Assembly (NCBI GenBank): GCA_042091495.1
Contig: JBELHJ010000010.1
Span: 1-60,070 of the forward strand
Origin: JBELHJ01 sp042091495
Lineage (GTDB): Bacteria; Bacteroidota; Bacteroidia; Flavobacteriales; Flavobacteriaceae
Direction of reading: 5' to 3'
Length of the DNA: 60,070 nucleotides
Shown: positions 24,779 to 33,643 of the stretch, piece by piece
How the letters are laid out: every line of letters begins with the position of its first letter
How positions within the stretch are numbered: the stretch's first letter is position 1
The notes under the pieces: generated by a model
The model's input: the letters and a program-made list of their open reading frames with translations, nothing else
Told to the model about the DNA's origin: nothing
Databases searched by the model: none
Translations under genes and position numbers: made by a program

Positions 24779-26932
24779 ATGGTATCTGTTAATCAAAACA
24801 CACTTCATGATATAGAGTTCAATGATGTGCTTAAGCAAATATCTAACTTTTGTGAGACAGATCTTGGTAATAAGGCTATTTTAAAAATTAGGCCATTAGC
24901 AAATAAAGCAAATTTGTTAAAAGAACTCCACTATACAAATGAATATTTGTCATCATTTGAAAATGAAAACACAATTCCTAATCACTACTTTGATGATATA
25001 AACACTGAAATAAAATGTTTAAAAATTGAAGAGTATGTATTAGAAGCCAATAGCTTTAAAAAGATTAGAAGTATCTCTATAACTTCAAATGAGTTAATTA
25101 AGTTTATAAATAAATTTCAAACTTATTACCCAAAACTTAATGAATTGTGTTCTCTTGTTGATACTAATGATCAAATACAGCTATTAATTGATGAAATCCT
25201 TGACAAATATGGTGAAGTTAGAGATAATGCTTCTCCTGAATTACATGCCATTAGAAAACTCATAAATGCACTTAGAAGCCAAATAAACAAAAGTTTTAGT
25301 AGTGCTCTTACCTATTATAATAATTTAAATTTTTTAGATGACATTAGAGAAAGTGTTATAGATAATAATCGTGTTTTGGCTGTAAAGGCGATGAATAGAC
25401 GAAAAGTAAGAGGAACTGTTCTTGGCCACAGTAAAACTGGTAGTATTGTATTTATAGAGCCCGAAACTACACATAAAATAACCAGAGAACTTAAAAATAG
25501 TGAGGTTGAAGAAAAAAAAGAAATTCTCAAAATTTTAAAGAAACTTACCTCCAAAATAGCTGTTTATACTTCTGATTTAGTCTCTTATCAAGACTTGCTC
25601 ATTAAAATAGATACAATATTTGCTAAATCTAAATATGCAGTAACCATAAATGGCATTAAACCTTTAATAAATAACAATAAAAACTATTTTTTAAAAGATG
25701 CTTTTCACCCTTTACTTTTAACTAAAAACCAAGACGAAAGGAAAAAGACATTTCCACAGACCATTCATCTCAACGAATCCAATCGAATTATTGTTATTTC
25801 AGGCCCAAATGCTGGTGGTAAAAGTATTACTCTAAAAACAATAGGATTATTACAAATTATGCTTCAATCAGGTATTTTAATTCCAGTACATGAAAAAAGT
25901 GATATTTGTTTATTCGATAATATTCTTACAGATATAGGAGATAATCAATCAATAGAAAATCACCTGAGTACCTATAGTTACAGATTAAAACAAATGAATT
26001 ATTTTTTAAAAAAATGTAAAGCCAATACCCTATTCCTAATTGATGAATTTGGAACAGGATCAGACCCTGAACTTGGTGGCGCTTTAGCAGAAACATTTTT
26101 AGAAGAATTTTACGAACGTAATGCCTATGGTATAATTACAACCCACTATACTAATTTAAAATTACTTGCTAATGAGTTACCACATATAACAAATGCTAAC
26201 ATGCGTTTTGATGAAAAAAAGTTAATCCCCGAGTATAAATTAGTTTTAGGTGAAGCTGGAAGCTCATTTACATTTGAAGTAGCACAAAAAAATGGTATAC
26301 CCTTCAGTTTAATTAATAAAGCAAAGAAAAAAGTTGAAAGAGGTAAGGTTAGATTTGATAAAACTATTACTAAACTGCAAAAAGAGAGAACAAAACTTGA
26401 AAAAACCCAACAATCATTAAGAAAAAACGAAATTAAAAAAATTGCTGAGACTGATAAATTCGAAGCAATTAATTTAAAAATCCAAAAAAAACTTGAAAGC
26501 TATCAAGAACTTTATGACTACAACCAAAGACTTATCCATTTAGGAAAAAAAATTGATCAAATTTCAAATACTTTTTTTCAAGACAAAAAGAAAAAATCTT
26601 TAATTACTGATTTTCTCAAAATTGTTGCTATTGAAAATTCAAAGCGAAAAAAGATTTCAAAGAAGGAACAAAAAATAGAAGAACAAAAAAGTAAAGCAAT
26701 TAACAAAGAAGTAACGAAAGTGGTTGAAAAGATTCGTACAACGAAAAAACAAACAGTATTAAGTAAAATTGAAAAAAGCAAACCTAAAGTAAAACTTAAG
26801 GTTGGAGATCGTGTAAGACTAATAGACAGTAAGTCTGTTGGGACTATAGATCGAATTGAAAAAAATAAAGTCATCGTAAATTATGGCATTTTTACAACAA
26901 ATGTTTCACTTGACAAACTAGAACTTATATAA
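24779..26932 (+). CDS. mutS2: MutS2-family ATPase lacking the Smr nuclease domain
   Basis: A 717-residue MutS2 protein. The lever and clamp region fills about 1-310; the ABC-type ATPase follows with Walker A GPNAGGKSITLKT (about 341) and Walker B LFLIDEFGTGSDPE (about 418). A long Lys-rich coiled coil (about 520-660) and a KOW-like beta domain (VGDRVRLIDSKSVGTIDRI) end the protein. The C-terminal Smr endonuclease of Bacillus and Thermus MutS2 is missing, and no frame in the following 11 bases continues it. In other bacteria MutS2 limits recombination or rescues collided ribosomes; which applies here is unknown. The DCC gene follows closely. Confidence 0.92.
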   Translation: MVSVNQNTLHDIEFNDVLKQISNFCETDLGNKAILKIRPLANKANLLKELHYTNEYLSSFENENTIPNHYFDDINTEIKCLKIEEYVLEANSFKKIRSISITSNELIKFINKFQTYYPKLNELCSLVDTNDQIQLLIDEILDKYGEVRDNASPELHAIRKLINALRSQINKSFSSALTYYNNLNFLDDIRESVIDNNRVLAVKAMNRRKVRGTVLGHSKTGSIVFIEPETTHKITRELKNSEVEEKKEILKILKKLTSKIAVYTSDLVSYQDLLIKIDTIFAKSKYAVTINGIKPLINNNKNYFLKDAFHPLLLTKNQDERKKTFPQTIHLNESNRIIVISGPNAGGKSITLKTIGLLQIMLQSGILIPVHEKSDICLFDNILTDIGDNQSIENHLSTYSYRLKQMNYFLKKCKANTLFLIDEFGTGSDPELGGALAETFLEEFYERNAYGIITTHYTNLKLLANELPHITNANMRFDEKKLIPEYKLVLGEAGSSFTFEVAQKNGIPFSLINKAKKKVERGKVRFDKTITKLQKERTKLEKTQQSLRKNEIKKIAETDKFEAINLKIQKKLESYQELYDYNQRLIHLGKKIDQISNTFFQDKKKKSLITDFLKIVAIENSKRKKISKKEQKIEEQKSKAINKEVTKVVEKIRTTKKQTVLSKIEKSKPKVKLKVGDRVRLIDSKSVGTIDRIEKNKVIVNYGIFTTNVSLDKLELI

Positions 26933-26943
26933 GCCATAATTAA

Positions 26944-27345
26944 ATGAATTCTAATAATAATCATATAGTTCTTTTTGATGACGTGTGTGTTCTTTGCAAT
27001 AGTTTTGCAAAGTTCATTATAAATAAAGACAAAAAAGATATCATCAGGTTTAGTGCCCTCCAATCTCAAACAGCAGTTAGTTTTCATGATAAATTAGTAC
27101 AACAAATTGATTCTATTGTTCTTATTGATAATAGTAAAAAAATATACTACAAATCTGATGCTGTTATAAAAATCTTTGCAATTTTGAATTATCCAACATG
27201 GTTTTGTAGAATTTTAGAAATCATTCCAAAATCTATAAGAGATTTTTTTTACGATAACGTTGCTAAGAGACGATACAAGGTTTTTGGAAAATATGAACAA
27301 TGCCCAATTCCTCCAATTGAAATTAGACATAAATTTCTTGATTAA
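26944..27345 (+). CDS. DCC-family thiol-disulfide oxidoreductase (DUF393)
   Basis: A 133-residue protein with the DCC signature: VLFDDVCVLCNSF, where the Cys-x-x-Cys is residues 15-18, then FSALQSQTA and KSDAVIKIFAIL. Members are small thioredoxin-fold-like proteins thought to act in thiol redox reactions; substrates are unknown. It starts 11 bases after mutS2 and is probably on the same transcript. Five bases separate its stop from the stop of the convergent symporter gene. Confidence 0.86.
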   Translation: MNSNNNHIVLFDDVCVLCNSFAKFIINKDKKDIIRFSALQSQTAVSFHDKLVQQIDSIVLIDNSKKIYYKSDAVIKIFAILNYPTWFCRILEIIPKSIRDFFYDNVAKRRYKVFGKYEQCPIPPIEIRHKFLD

Positions 27346-27350
27346 TCATT

Positions 27351-28649
27351 TTAATCTAAATGATCATCCCATTCTTTACTTTTAGGTTTACCTAATTTAC
27401 CCATTGTTTTAGCAATTATCATAGAAACCGCTGCATCACCAGTAACATTAACCGTTGTTCTGCACATGTCAAGCGGTCTGTCAACAGCAAAAATTAATGC
27501 CAACCCTGCTTCAGGGATACCAGCTTGAGCTAAAACTATGACTAACATGACCATTCCAGCTCCAGGAACTGCTGCACTTCCTATAGAAGCCAAAGTTGCT
27601 GTTGCAATTATACCTAATTGTACACTAAAGCTTAAATCCATTCCAAAAGCCTGCGCAATAAAAACTGCAGCTACAGCTTGGTATAAACTTGTACCATCCA
27701 TGTTTATAGTAGCACCAATTGGTAAAACAAAACTTGAAACCTCCTCTTCTACACCTAGATGTTCCTCTACACGTTCCATAGTTACTGGTAATGTTGCAGC
27801 ACTGCTGCTAGTTGAAAATGCTAGTAACTGAGCAGGTGAAATTCCATTAATAAAAAAAGAAGGTGATTTTCTAGTGATTGTGTAAACCAGTAAAATATAT
27901 ACTACAATCATTAATAATAATCCAAATATAACACACAATGCATACCACCCAAGAGCCTTAAATAAATCCAAACTAGGAGATTCAACAACTAAAGCAGCTA
28001 ACAATGCAAATACACCAAAAGGAGCACTTAACATTATAATATCTATCATTTTCAAAATAACCTCATTAACACCATCGAAAAAGGCTTTTACAGGCTTGGA
28101 TTTCTCTTCTGGAATAAGAATTATACCAATACCAAAAAAAATAGCAAAGAAAATAACTTGAAGCATATTACCATTATTACTGGCAGCGTTGAAAATATTA
28201 CTTGGTACAATGTTAACTAGCGCTTCAAGTGGACCAGCCTCTTTTTGTTTCTCAGCAGCTATGATTTTTGAATTGGTAGCACCTTGGTAATTTACAACCA
28301 ACTCTTTTCTAGTTTTTTCCGAAATTGAATTACCAGGTTTAACAATGTTAACTAATGTTATACCTATTGATACAGCAATTAATGTTGTAACAATATAAAT
28401 CCCTATGGTTTTTGAACCCATAGAAGAAAGTTTTGATAAGTCTTTCAAATCTGAGACACCTTTAATTAATGAAGCTAGAATTAAAGGAACAGCAATCAGC
28501 TTTAGGACGTTAATGAAAATTGTTCCAAACGGTTTGATCCAATCAATAACAAAAGATTTTCCCCATTCAAATTGTACCATAGTTATGGCAAATAATACTC
28601 CCAAAACCATGCCCAGGAGAATTCTCCAGTGTAGAGCTATTTTTCTCAT
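27351..28649 (-). CDS. Dicarboxylate/amino acid:cation symporter (DAACS family)
   Basis: A 432-residue membrane transporter with eight or so helices and the family re-entrant loop signatures SSSAATLPVTMERVEE and LPIGATINMDGTSLYQ, plus PLDMCRTTVNVTGDAA near the end. Members import glutamate, aspartate or C4-dicarboxylates with Na+ or H+. The frame runs upstream to 28748, but that part lies inside aroC; the family-typical start MRKIALHWRILLGM is at 28649, five bases after the aroC stop. Substrate cannot be fixed from sequence: Asp/Asn-rich NMDGT and the Arg-Thr-x-x-Asn-x-x-Gly-Asp helix are compatible with acidic amino acids. Confidence 0.92.
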   Translation of the reverse strand: MRKIALHWRILLGMVLGVLFAITMVQFEWGKSFVIDWIKPFGTIFINVLKLIAVPLILASLIKGVSDLKDLSKLSSMGSKTIGIYIVTTLIAVSIGITLVNIVKPGNSISEKTRKELVVNYQGATNSKIIAAEKQKEAGPLEALVNIVPSNIFNAASNNGNMLQVIFFAIFFGIGIILIPEEKSKPVKAFFDGVNEVILKMIDIIMLSAPFGVFALLAALVVESPSLDLFKALGWYALCVIFGLLLMIVVYILLVYTITRKSPSFFINGISPAQLLAFSTSSSAATLPVTMERVEEHLGVEEEVSSFVLPIGATINMDGTSLYQAVAAVFIAQAFGMDLSFSVQLGIIATATLASIGSAAVPGAGMVMLVIVLAQAGIPEAGLALIFAVDRPLDMCRTTVNVTGDAAVSMIIAKTMGKLGKPKSKEWDDHLD

Positions 28650-28654
28650 TAAAA

Positions 28655-29719
28655 TTATTTGATAATAGATTGATTCAATAAAACGGCATCTGCTAAAACT
28701 AATGCAGCCATGGCTTCTACTATTGGTACTGCTCTGGGAACAACACATGGATCATGACGTCCCTTACCTTGCATTTCCACAATTTCTCCTTTGGAATTCA
28801 AGGCATCTTGTTTTTGGATAAGTGTAGCTACAGGTTTAAAAGCAACATTAAAATAAATATCCATTCCGTTACTTATTCCACCTTGTATTCCTCCAGACAT
28901 ATTAGTTTTAGTGCTACCATCTTCATTAAACAAGTCATTATGTTGACTCCCTTTCAAAGATGCACCCATAAAGCCACTACCATATTCAAAACCTTTTACT
29001 GCATTAATTGAAAGCATTGCTTTTCCTAATTCAGCATGAAGTTTATCAAATACAGGCTCGCCAAGACCTGCAGGAACGTTTTGAATGACACAACTAATTA
29101 TACCACCAACAGTATCACCAGATTTTTTAATTTTAGAAATATAGTCTATCATTTGTTCTGCAGTATCTTGATCTGGACACCTTACAGTATTTGATTCAAC
29201 AGCACTTAAATCCAGTTCTTGATATGATTTATCTAGTTTTATATGGCCAACAGTTGAAGTATAAGCATTTATTTTAATTTCTGAGAGAAATTGTTTAGCT
29301 ATAGCTCCTGCCACTACTCGTGATGCAGTTTCTCTAGCCGAACTTCTTCCGCCACCTCTGTAATCACGTACACCGTATTTTTTTTCATAGGTAAAATCTG
29401 CATGACTAGGCCTGTAAACGTCTTTTATGTGGTCGTAATCTCTGGATTTTTGATTGGTATTATAAATTATAAAACCAATTGGTGTACCAGTAGTTTTCCC
29501 TTCAAAAATTCCAGAAAAAAATTCAACAGAATCAGGCTCTTTTCTTTGAGTTACTATTTTTGACTGACCAGGTTTCCTTCTATTCAATTCGTTTTGGATA
29601 AACTCTAAATCTATTGTAATACCGGGTGGACAGCCATCAATAACACCTCCCAATCCTTTACCGTGAGATTCACCAAAAGTTGAAATTTTAAATAAGTTAC
29701 CAAAGGAATTACCGGCCAT
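28655..29719 (-). CDS. aroC: Chorismate synthase
   Basis: A 354-residue FMN-dependent enzyme that converts EPSP to chorismate, the last step of the shikimate pathway. Typical blocks: FGESHGKGLGGVIDGCPPG at the N-terminus, RPSHADFTYEKKYGVRDYRGGGRSSARETASRV in the middle (signature region; positions about 103-136), and GKGRHDPCVVPRAVP near the C-terminus. It is the first gene of a two-gene unit with the symporter, and lies divergent from the LpxH-like gene with a 147-base intergenic region. Confidence 0.97.
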   Translation of the reverse strand: MAGNSFGNLFKISTFGESHGKGLGGVIDGCPPGITIDLEFIQNELNRRKPGQSKIVTQRKEPDSVEFFSGIFEGKTTGTPIGFIIYNTNQKSRDYDHIKDVYRPSHADFTYEKKYGVRDYRGGGRSSARETASRVVAGAIAKQFLSEIKINAYTSTVGHIKLDKSYQELDLSAVESNTVRCPDQDTAEQMIDYISKIKKSGDTVGGIISCVIQNVPAGLGEPVFDKLHAELGKAMLSINAVKGFEYGSGFMGASLKGSQHNDLFNEDGSTKTNMSGGIQGGISNGMDIYFNVAFKPVATLIQKQDALNSKGEIVEMQGKGRHDPCVVPRAVPIVEAMAALVLADAVLLNQSIIK

Positions 29720-29823
29720 GATATTATTTTTTAGCTAATGTAAATTTTAAATTATTTAAAACCAATTAGCAAGTAGGTTTTATGTTAAGTTGTAAATACA
29801 TAATTAACAAATATTTACAAATG

Positions 29824-29858
29824 GATAATCTTTAACTAACTATGAATTAAAGATTATC
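29824..29858. repeat. Perfect 12-bp inverted repeat in front of the LpxH-like gene
   Basis: GATAATCTTTAA (29824-29835) and TTAAAGATTATC (29847-29858) are exact reverse complements separated by 11 bases. The right arm ends eight bases before the TTG start at 29867. It could be an operator for a dimeric regulator of either divergent gene, or, if transcribed, an AU-rich hairpin covering the translation start. No similar repeat was seen elsewhere in the window. Confidence 0.6.
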
Positions 29859-29866
29859 GTTTTAAT

Positions 29867-30721
29867 TTGATAAAAACTAACAAATTGAAAATAAAACGTA
29901 AAGTTGAAATAGTTGTTATATCGGATGTTCATCTTGGCACTTTTGGTTGCCAAGCTAAAGAACTTTTAAATTATCTAAATAGTATTGAGCCTAAGAAAAT
30001 AATATTAAATGGCGATATTATAGATATTTGGCAATTTAAAAAACATTATTTTCCAAAGTCTCATTTAAAAATTCTAAAAAAACTGATATCATTTGCTTCC
30101 GAGGGTATTGAAATTATATACATAACTGGTAATCACGATGAGCTGTTGAGAAAATTTAGTAAAACCAAAATTGGAAAGCTTTCAATTGTTGATAAGTACA
30201 TTTGTGATTTAGATGGAAAAAAAACATGGTTTTTTCATGGAGATGTTTTTGATTTATCAATTCAAAATGCAAAATGGATTGCTAAATTAGGTGGCTGGGG
30301 CTACGATTTTTTAATTTTATTAAATAGCTTAATAAACTGGTTTTTAATAAAAATTGGTAAAGATAAATACTCACTTTCTAAAAAGATTAAAAATTCGGTT
30401 AAAGGGGCCGTAAAATTTATAAGTAATTTTGAAAATGTGGTAACTGAGTTAGCTGTTGAAAATAATTTCGATTATGTAGTTTGTGGCCATATTCATCAAC
30501 CAAAAATTATGACTCGAAATGTCAATGGAATTAAAACAACTTATATGAATTCTGGAGATTGGATTGAAAATTGTACTGCTTTAGAATACCAGTTTAAGCG
30601 ATGGAGAATGTATAGTTACGATTCAGATAAACTAAAGGGGTTCTCTATTGATGACGATGATAATGAAATTGAATTAAACGATTTAATTGCGGCTGTTACT
30701 GTAAGTGACTTAGAAAGTTAA
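29867..30721 (+). CDS. LpxH-like metallophosphoesterase (UDP-2,3-diacylglucosamine diphosphatase family)
   Basis: A 284-residue calcineurin-like phosphoesterase. The metal-binding motifs are in order: SDVHLG (Asp-x-His, about 19-24), LNGDIIDIW, TGNHDELL, FFHGDVFD and CGHIHQP. This is the LpxH pattern (UDP-2,3-diacylglucosamine hydrolysis in lipid A synthesis), but a hydrophobic insert (YDFLILLNSLINWFLIKIG, about 143-161) and a long acidic tail distinguish it from canonical LpxH, so another lipid-phosphate substrate is possible. Only TTG starts are available: 29867 (used here) or 29885. Its TAA overlaps the convergent gene's stop by four bases. Confidence 0.8.
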   Translation: MIKTNKLKIKRKVEIVVISDVHLGTFGCQAKELLNYLNSIEPKKIILNGDIIDIWQFKKHYFPKSHLKILKKLISFASEGIEIIYITGNHDELLRKFSKTKIGKLSIVDKYICDLDGKKTWFFHGDVFDLSIQNAKWIAKLGGWGYDFLILLNSLINWFLIKIGKDKYSLSKKIKNSVKGAVKFISNFENVVTELAVENNFDYVVCGHIHQPKIMTRNVNGIKTTYMNSGDWIENCTALEYQFKRWRMYSYDSDKLKGFSIDDDDNEIELNDLIAAVTVSDLES

Positions 30722-33642
30722 ACTTCTAACGCTTGTTTTAAAATCGTTATAGGATGATAACTTTTTACATTTGTTCCATCACTAATTTGGTGTCTGCAAC
30801 TTGTTCCATTTGCTACAATTACGGTTTCCTTTTTATATTTATTTACATATGAAAATAATGAAGCCCCCATTTTCATGCTAATTCCGTAGTGTTCTTTTTC
30901 ATATCCAAAACCACCAGCCAAGCCGCAACATCCAGATGGTAAAATATCTGCTTTGAAACCTTCAGGTATTTCAAGAATAGCTTTCAAAGCATTAATGTTT
31001 CCAATAGCTTTGTGATGACAATGACCATGAATTTTAATACGTTTTGGCTTCATAGTAAAAGAAGTTGACTTTATATGACCTTCATTAAATTCATTAGCAA
31101 TAAATTCTTCAACAGTATAAGTGTGCTTGGCTATTGATTTAGCCCCATCCTTATCTTTTGCAAGTCTCAAATATTCATCTTTAAAACTTAAGATAGCAGA
31201 AGGCTCTATACCAATCAAAGGCGAACTTGTTTTAATATGATTTTTAAACAACGCGACATTAAAATCTACAACAACCTTAGCTTGATTCAAAAACCCTTTA
31301 GAAATTAATGCCCTTCCAGATGCTTTGTTATTTAAAGTCTTTACTTTATATCCTAATTTGTTCAATAAATGTAATGTATCAATTCCTACTGATGTATCTA
31401 AATAATTAGAAAATTCATCAATAAACAGATAAACTTCTCTAGATAAGCTATTATCAAAACACTTATTATTATTGTTTTTTATATAGTTTTTTAAAGTTAT
31501 ACTTGAAACTTTGGGAATACTTCTTTCTTTTGCAACATTGAAGATTTTTTTAAACAATTTAGATGACCAACTATTAGTTATAAAGAAATTATAAATACTA
31601 GAAATAGGTTGAACTATTGAATTAATTTCATTATTAAATGCGAAAATTTTAGTCCTTAAAGAAGGGGGGTTAGATTTGTTATACTGAAATTCAAATTCAG
31701 CTTTTAAAGCAGCTACATCAACACTACTTGGACATTCAATTTTACATGCTTTACAACTTATACATAAATCAAAAACTGTTTTTAATTCCTCTTTATTGAA
31801 TACGTTTTTAGAATTATTTTCAGATAAGTATTCTCTGAGTGCATTTGCTCTAGCTCTAGTAGTGTGTTTTTCATCTTTGGTGACTCTAAAACTGGGACAC
31901 ATTACCCCTCCAAAAGCTTCTAATTTTCTACAATCCCCAGATCCATTACATTTTTCTGATTCTCTTAAAATACCTCCAGATTCAGAAAAATCCATCATGG
32001 TATTAACAACTTTAACAGATTTAGTTATATCGGTTCTAAAATTAGAATCCATTGGAGCAGCATCTATTATTTTACCAGGATTAAAAATATTTTTAGGGTC
32101 AAACAAATATTTTATATGTTTTAAAATTTCATAAACATCGTTTCCAAGCATAAAAGGAATAAACTCTGACCTTACTATTCCATTGCCATGTTCACCTGAA
32201 AGCGATCCATTATATTTTTTAACCAGTTTAGCTAATTCTTTAGTAATAGACTTAAATTGTTGGACATCTGAAGGTGACTTCAAATTTAATACAGGTCTCA
32301 AATGTAATTCACCAGCACCTGCATGAGCATAATAAACAGGTTTTTGATTAAAGCGTTTCATTAATAATGAAAATTCATTTATATACGCTGGTAAATCTTC
32401 CAAAGATACTGCTGAGTCTTCTATACAGGCTACCGCCTTATGATCACCAATCATATTACCTAAAAGCCCTAGACCTGCTTTTCTTAAATCAATGGCTTTG
32501 TCTATTTCTGAGCCATTTAAAACGGGATAAGCAAAAGCATTTGAATTTGATTTTATATCATGTAAAAACAGTTGAAGCTGTTCATGAAGTTCATTATTTG
32601 AATTGGCTCTTAACTCACACATCAAAATAGCTTCAGGATCCTCAACCAGAAAAGCTCTATTAGATAGTTGTTGTTTATTGTGTTTTGTTAAATCTAAAAT
32701 TGTTTTGTCCAACATTTCACATGAATACAAATCATGGGTCATTACTAGGTTGACAGCGTTTAAACAATCACTAATAGATTTAAAATGTAAAATAACAAGA
32801 GACTCATATTTTGGAGGAAGATTATCCAGTTTTAATTTAATCTTAGTTGAAATGGCTAAAGTGCCCTCACTTCCTGTAAGAATATTACACAAATTTAAAC
32901 TGTTACTAGAAGATGAATCAAAAATATTACTGTCTAAAAGTTTATCAATAGCATAAGCAGAGTTTCTTCTGTGTATATTTTTTTTTGGATATGATAAGTC
33001 AACTAATTCTTTTACATCTGCGCCAGTTAAGAGTTTAATACTTTCACGGTATAGTTGTCCTTCAAAATTAGAACTTTTAAACTTTTCTTTTAATTCAACC
33101 TCGCTTAAAGAACTAAAATAAGCCATAGATCCGTCAGACAATATGGCTTCAATACCAATAACTTTGTCACGTGTAACGCCGTATTTAATTGAAGTTGATC
33201 CTGATGAATTATTACCAACCATCCCTCCTATCATACAACGATTTGATGTTGATGTATTTGGTGAAAAAAATAGTCCATAAGGTTTTAAAAAAAGATTCAG
33301 TTCATCTCTAACAATTCCAGGTTGAACTGTTATTGTTTTTTCTTTTTCATTAAAATCAATAATTGCATTGAAATATTTTGAAAAATCAAGAATTATGCCT
33401 TCACCCACACACTGACCAGCTAAAGAGGTCCCAGCAGTTCTCGGGATCAGTGAGATATTATGTTTTGTCACAAATTTAATAGCAGTAATAATATCATCGG
33501 CTACTTTGGGACAAACAACTGCTAATGGAAGTATACGATAAACAGATGCATCAGTGGCATAAAGTCGTTTATGTAAATCATCAATAAAAAGATCTCCTTT
33601 TAATAGATTTCCAAGAGCTAGTAAATCAGATTTATTGATCAT
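30718..33642 (-). CDS. FAD-linked dehydrogenase fused to Fe-S/CCG domains (D-lactate/glycolate dehydrogenase type)
   Basis: A 974-residue fusion. FAD-binding type 4 domain (about 25-240) has PRTAGTSLAGQCVGEG and GNNSSGSTSIKYG; an FAD-oxidase C-terminal domain follows (to about 545, with HAGAGELHLRPV and GEHGNGIVRSEF). Next come ferredoxin cysteines (CNGSGDCRK; CISCKACKIECPSSVD near 645) and a C-terminal CCG region (CHHKAIGN, SGCCGLAGGFGYEKEH, ANGTSCRHQ). This is a GlcD+GlcF or Dld-like enzyme oxidising a 2-hydroxyacid such as D-lactate and passing electrons to quinone. The second CxxC of the CCG motif is degenerate (Cys-Arg-His-Gln). Substrate is inferred. Last gene of a long minus-strand block, one base after bshA. 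Confidence 0.86.
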   Translation of the reverse strand: MINKSDLLALGNLLKGDLFIDDLHKRLYATDASVYRILPLAVVCPKVADDIITAIKFVTKHNISLIPRTAGTSLAGQCVGEGIILDFSKYFNAIIDFNEKEKTITVQPGIVRDELNLFLKPYGLFFSPNTSTSNRCMIGGMVGNNSSGSTSIKYGVTRDKVIGIEAILSDGSMAYFSSLSEVELKEKFKSSNFEGQLYRESIKLLTGADVKELVDLSYPKKNIHRRNSAYAIDKLLDSNIFDSSSSNSLNLCNILTGSEGTLAISTKIKLKLDNLPPKYESLVILHFKSISDCLNAVNLVMTHDLYSCEMLDKTILDLTKHNKQQLSNRAFLVEDPEAILMCELRANSNNELHEQLQLFLHDIKSNSNAFAYPVLNGSEIDKAIDLRKAGLGLLGNMIGDHKAVACIEDSAVSLEDLPAYINEFSLLMKRFNQKPVYYAHAGAGELHLRPVLNLKSPSDVQQFKSITKELAKLVKKYNGSLSGEHGNGIVRSEFIPFMLGNDVYEILKHIKYLFDPKNIFNPGKIIDAAPMDSNFRTDITKSVKVVNTMMDFSESGGILRESEKCNGSGDCRKLEAFGGVMCPSFRVTKDEKHTTRARANALREYLSENNSKNVFNKEELKTVFDLCISCKACKIECPSSVDVAALKAEFEFQYNKSNPPSLRTKIFAFNNEINSIVQPISSIYNFFITNSWSSKLFKKIFNVAKERSIPKVSSITLKNYIKNNNNKCFDNSLSREVYLFIDEFSNYLDTSVGIDTLHLLNKLGYKVKTLNNKASGRALISKGFLNQAKVVVDFNVALFKNHIKTSSPLIGIEPSAILSFKDEYLRLAKDKDGAKSIAKHTYTVEEFIANEFNEGHIKSTSFTMKPKRIKIHGHCHHKAIGNINALKAILEIPEGFKADILPSGCCGLAGGFGYEKEHYGISMKMGASLFSYVNKYKKETVIVANGTSCRHQISDGTNVKSYHPITILKQALEV

Positions 33643-33643
33643 T

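Noticed and set aside
28650..28748. Upstream extension of the symporter
   Set aside because: The added residues (Cys/Ser-rich, no homology to the family) come from the aroC end in another frame; the true start is at 28649.
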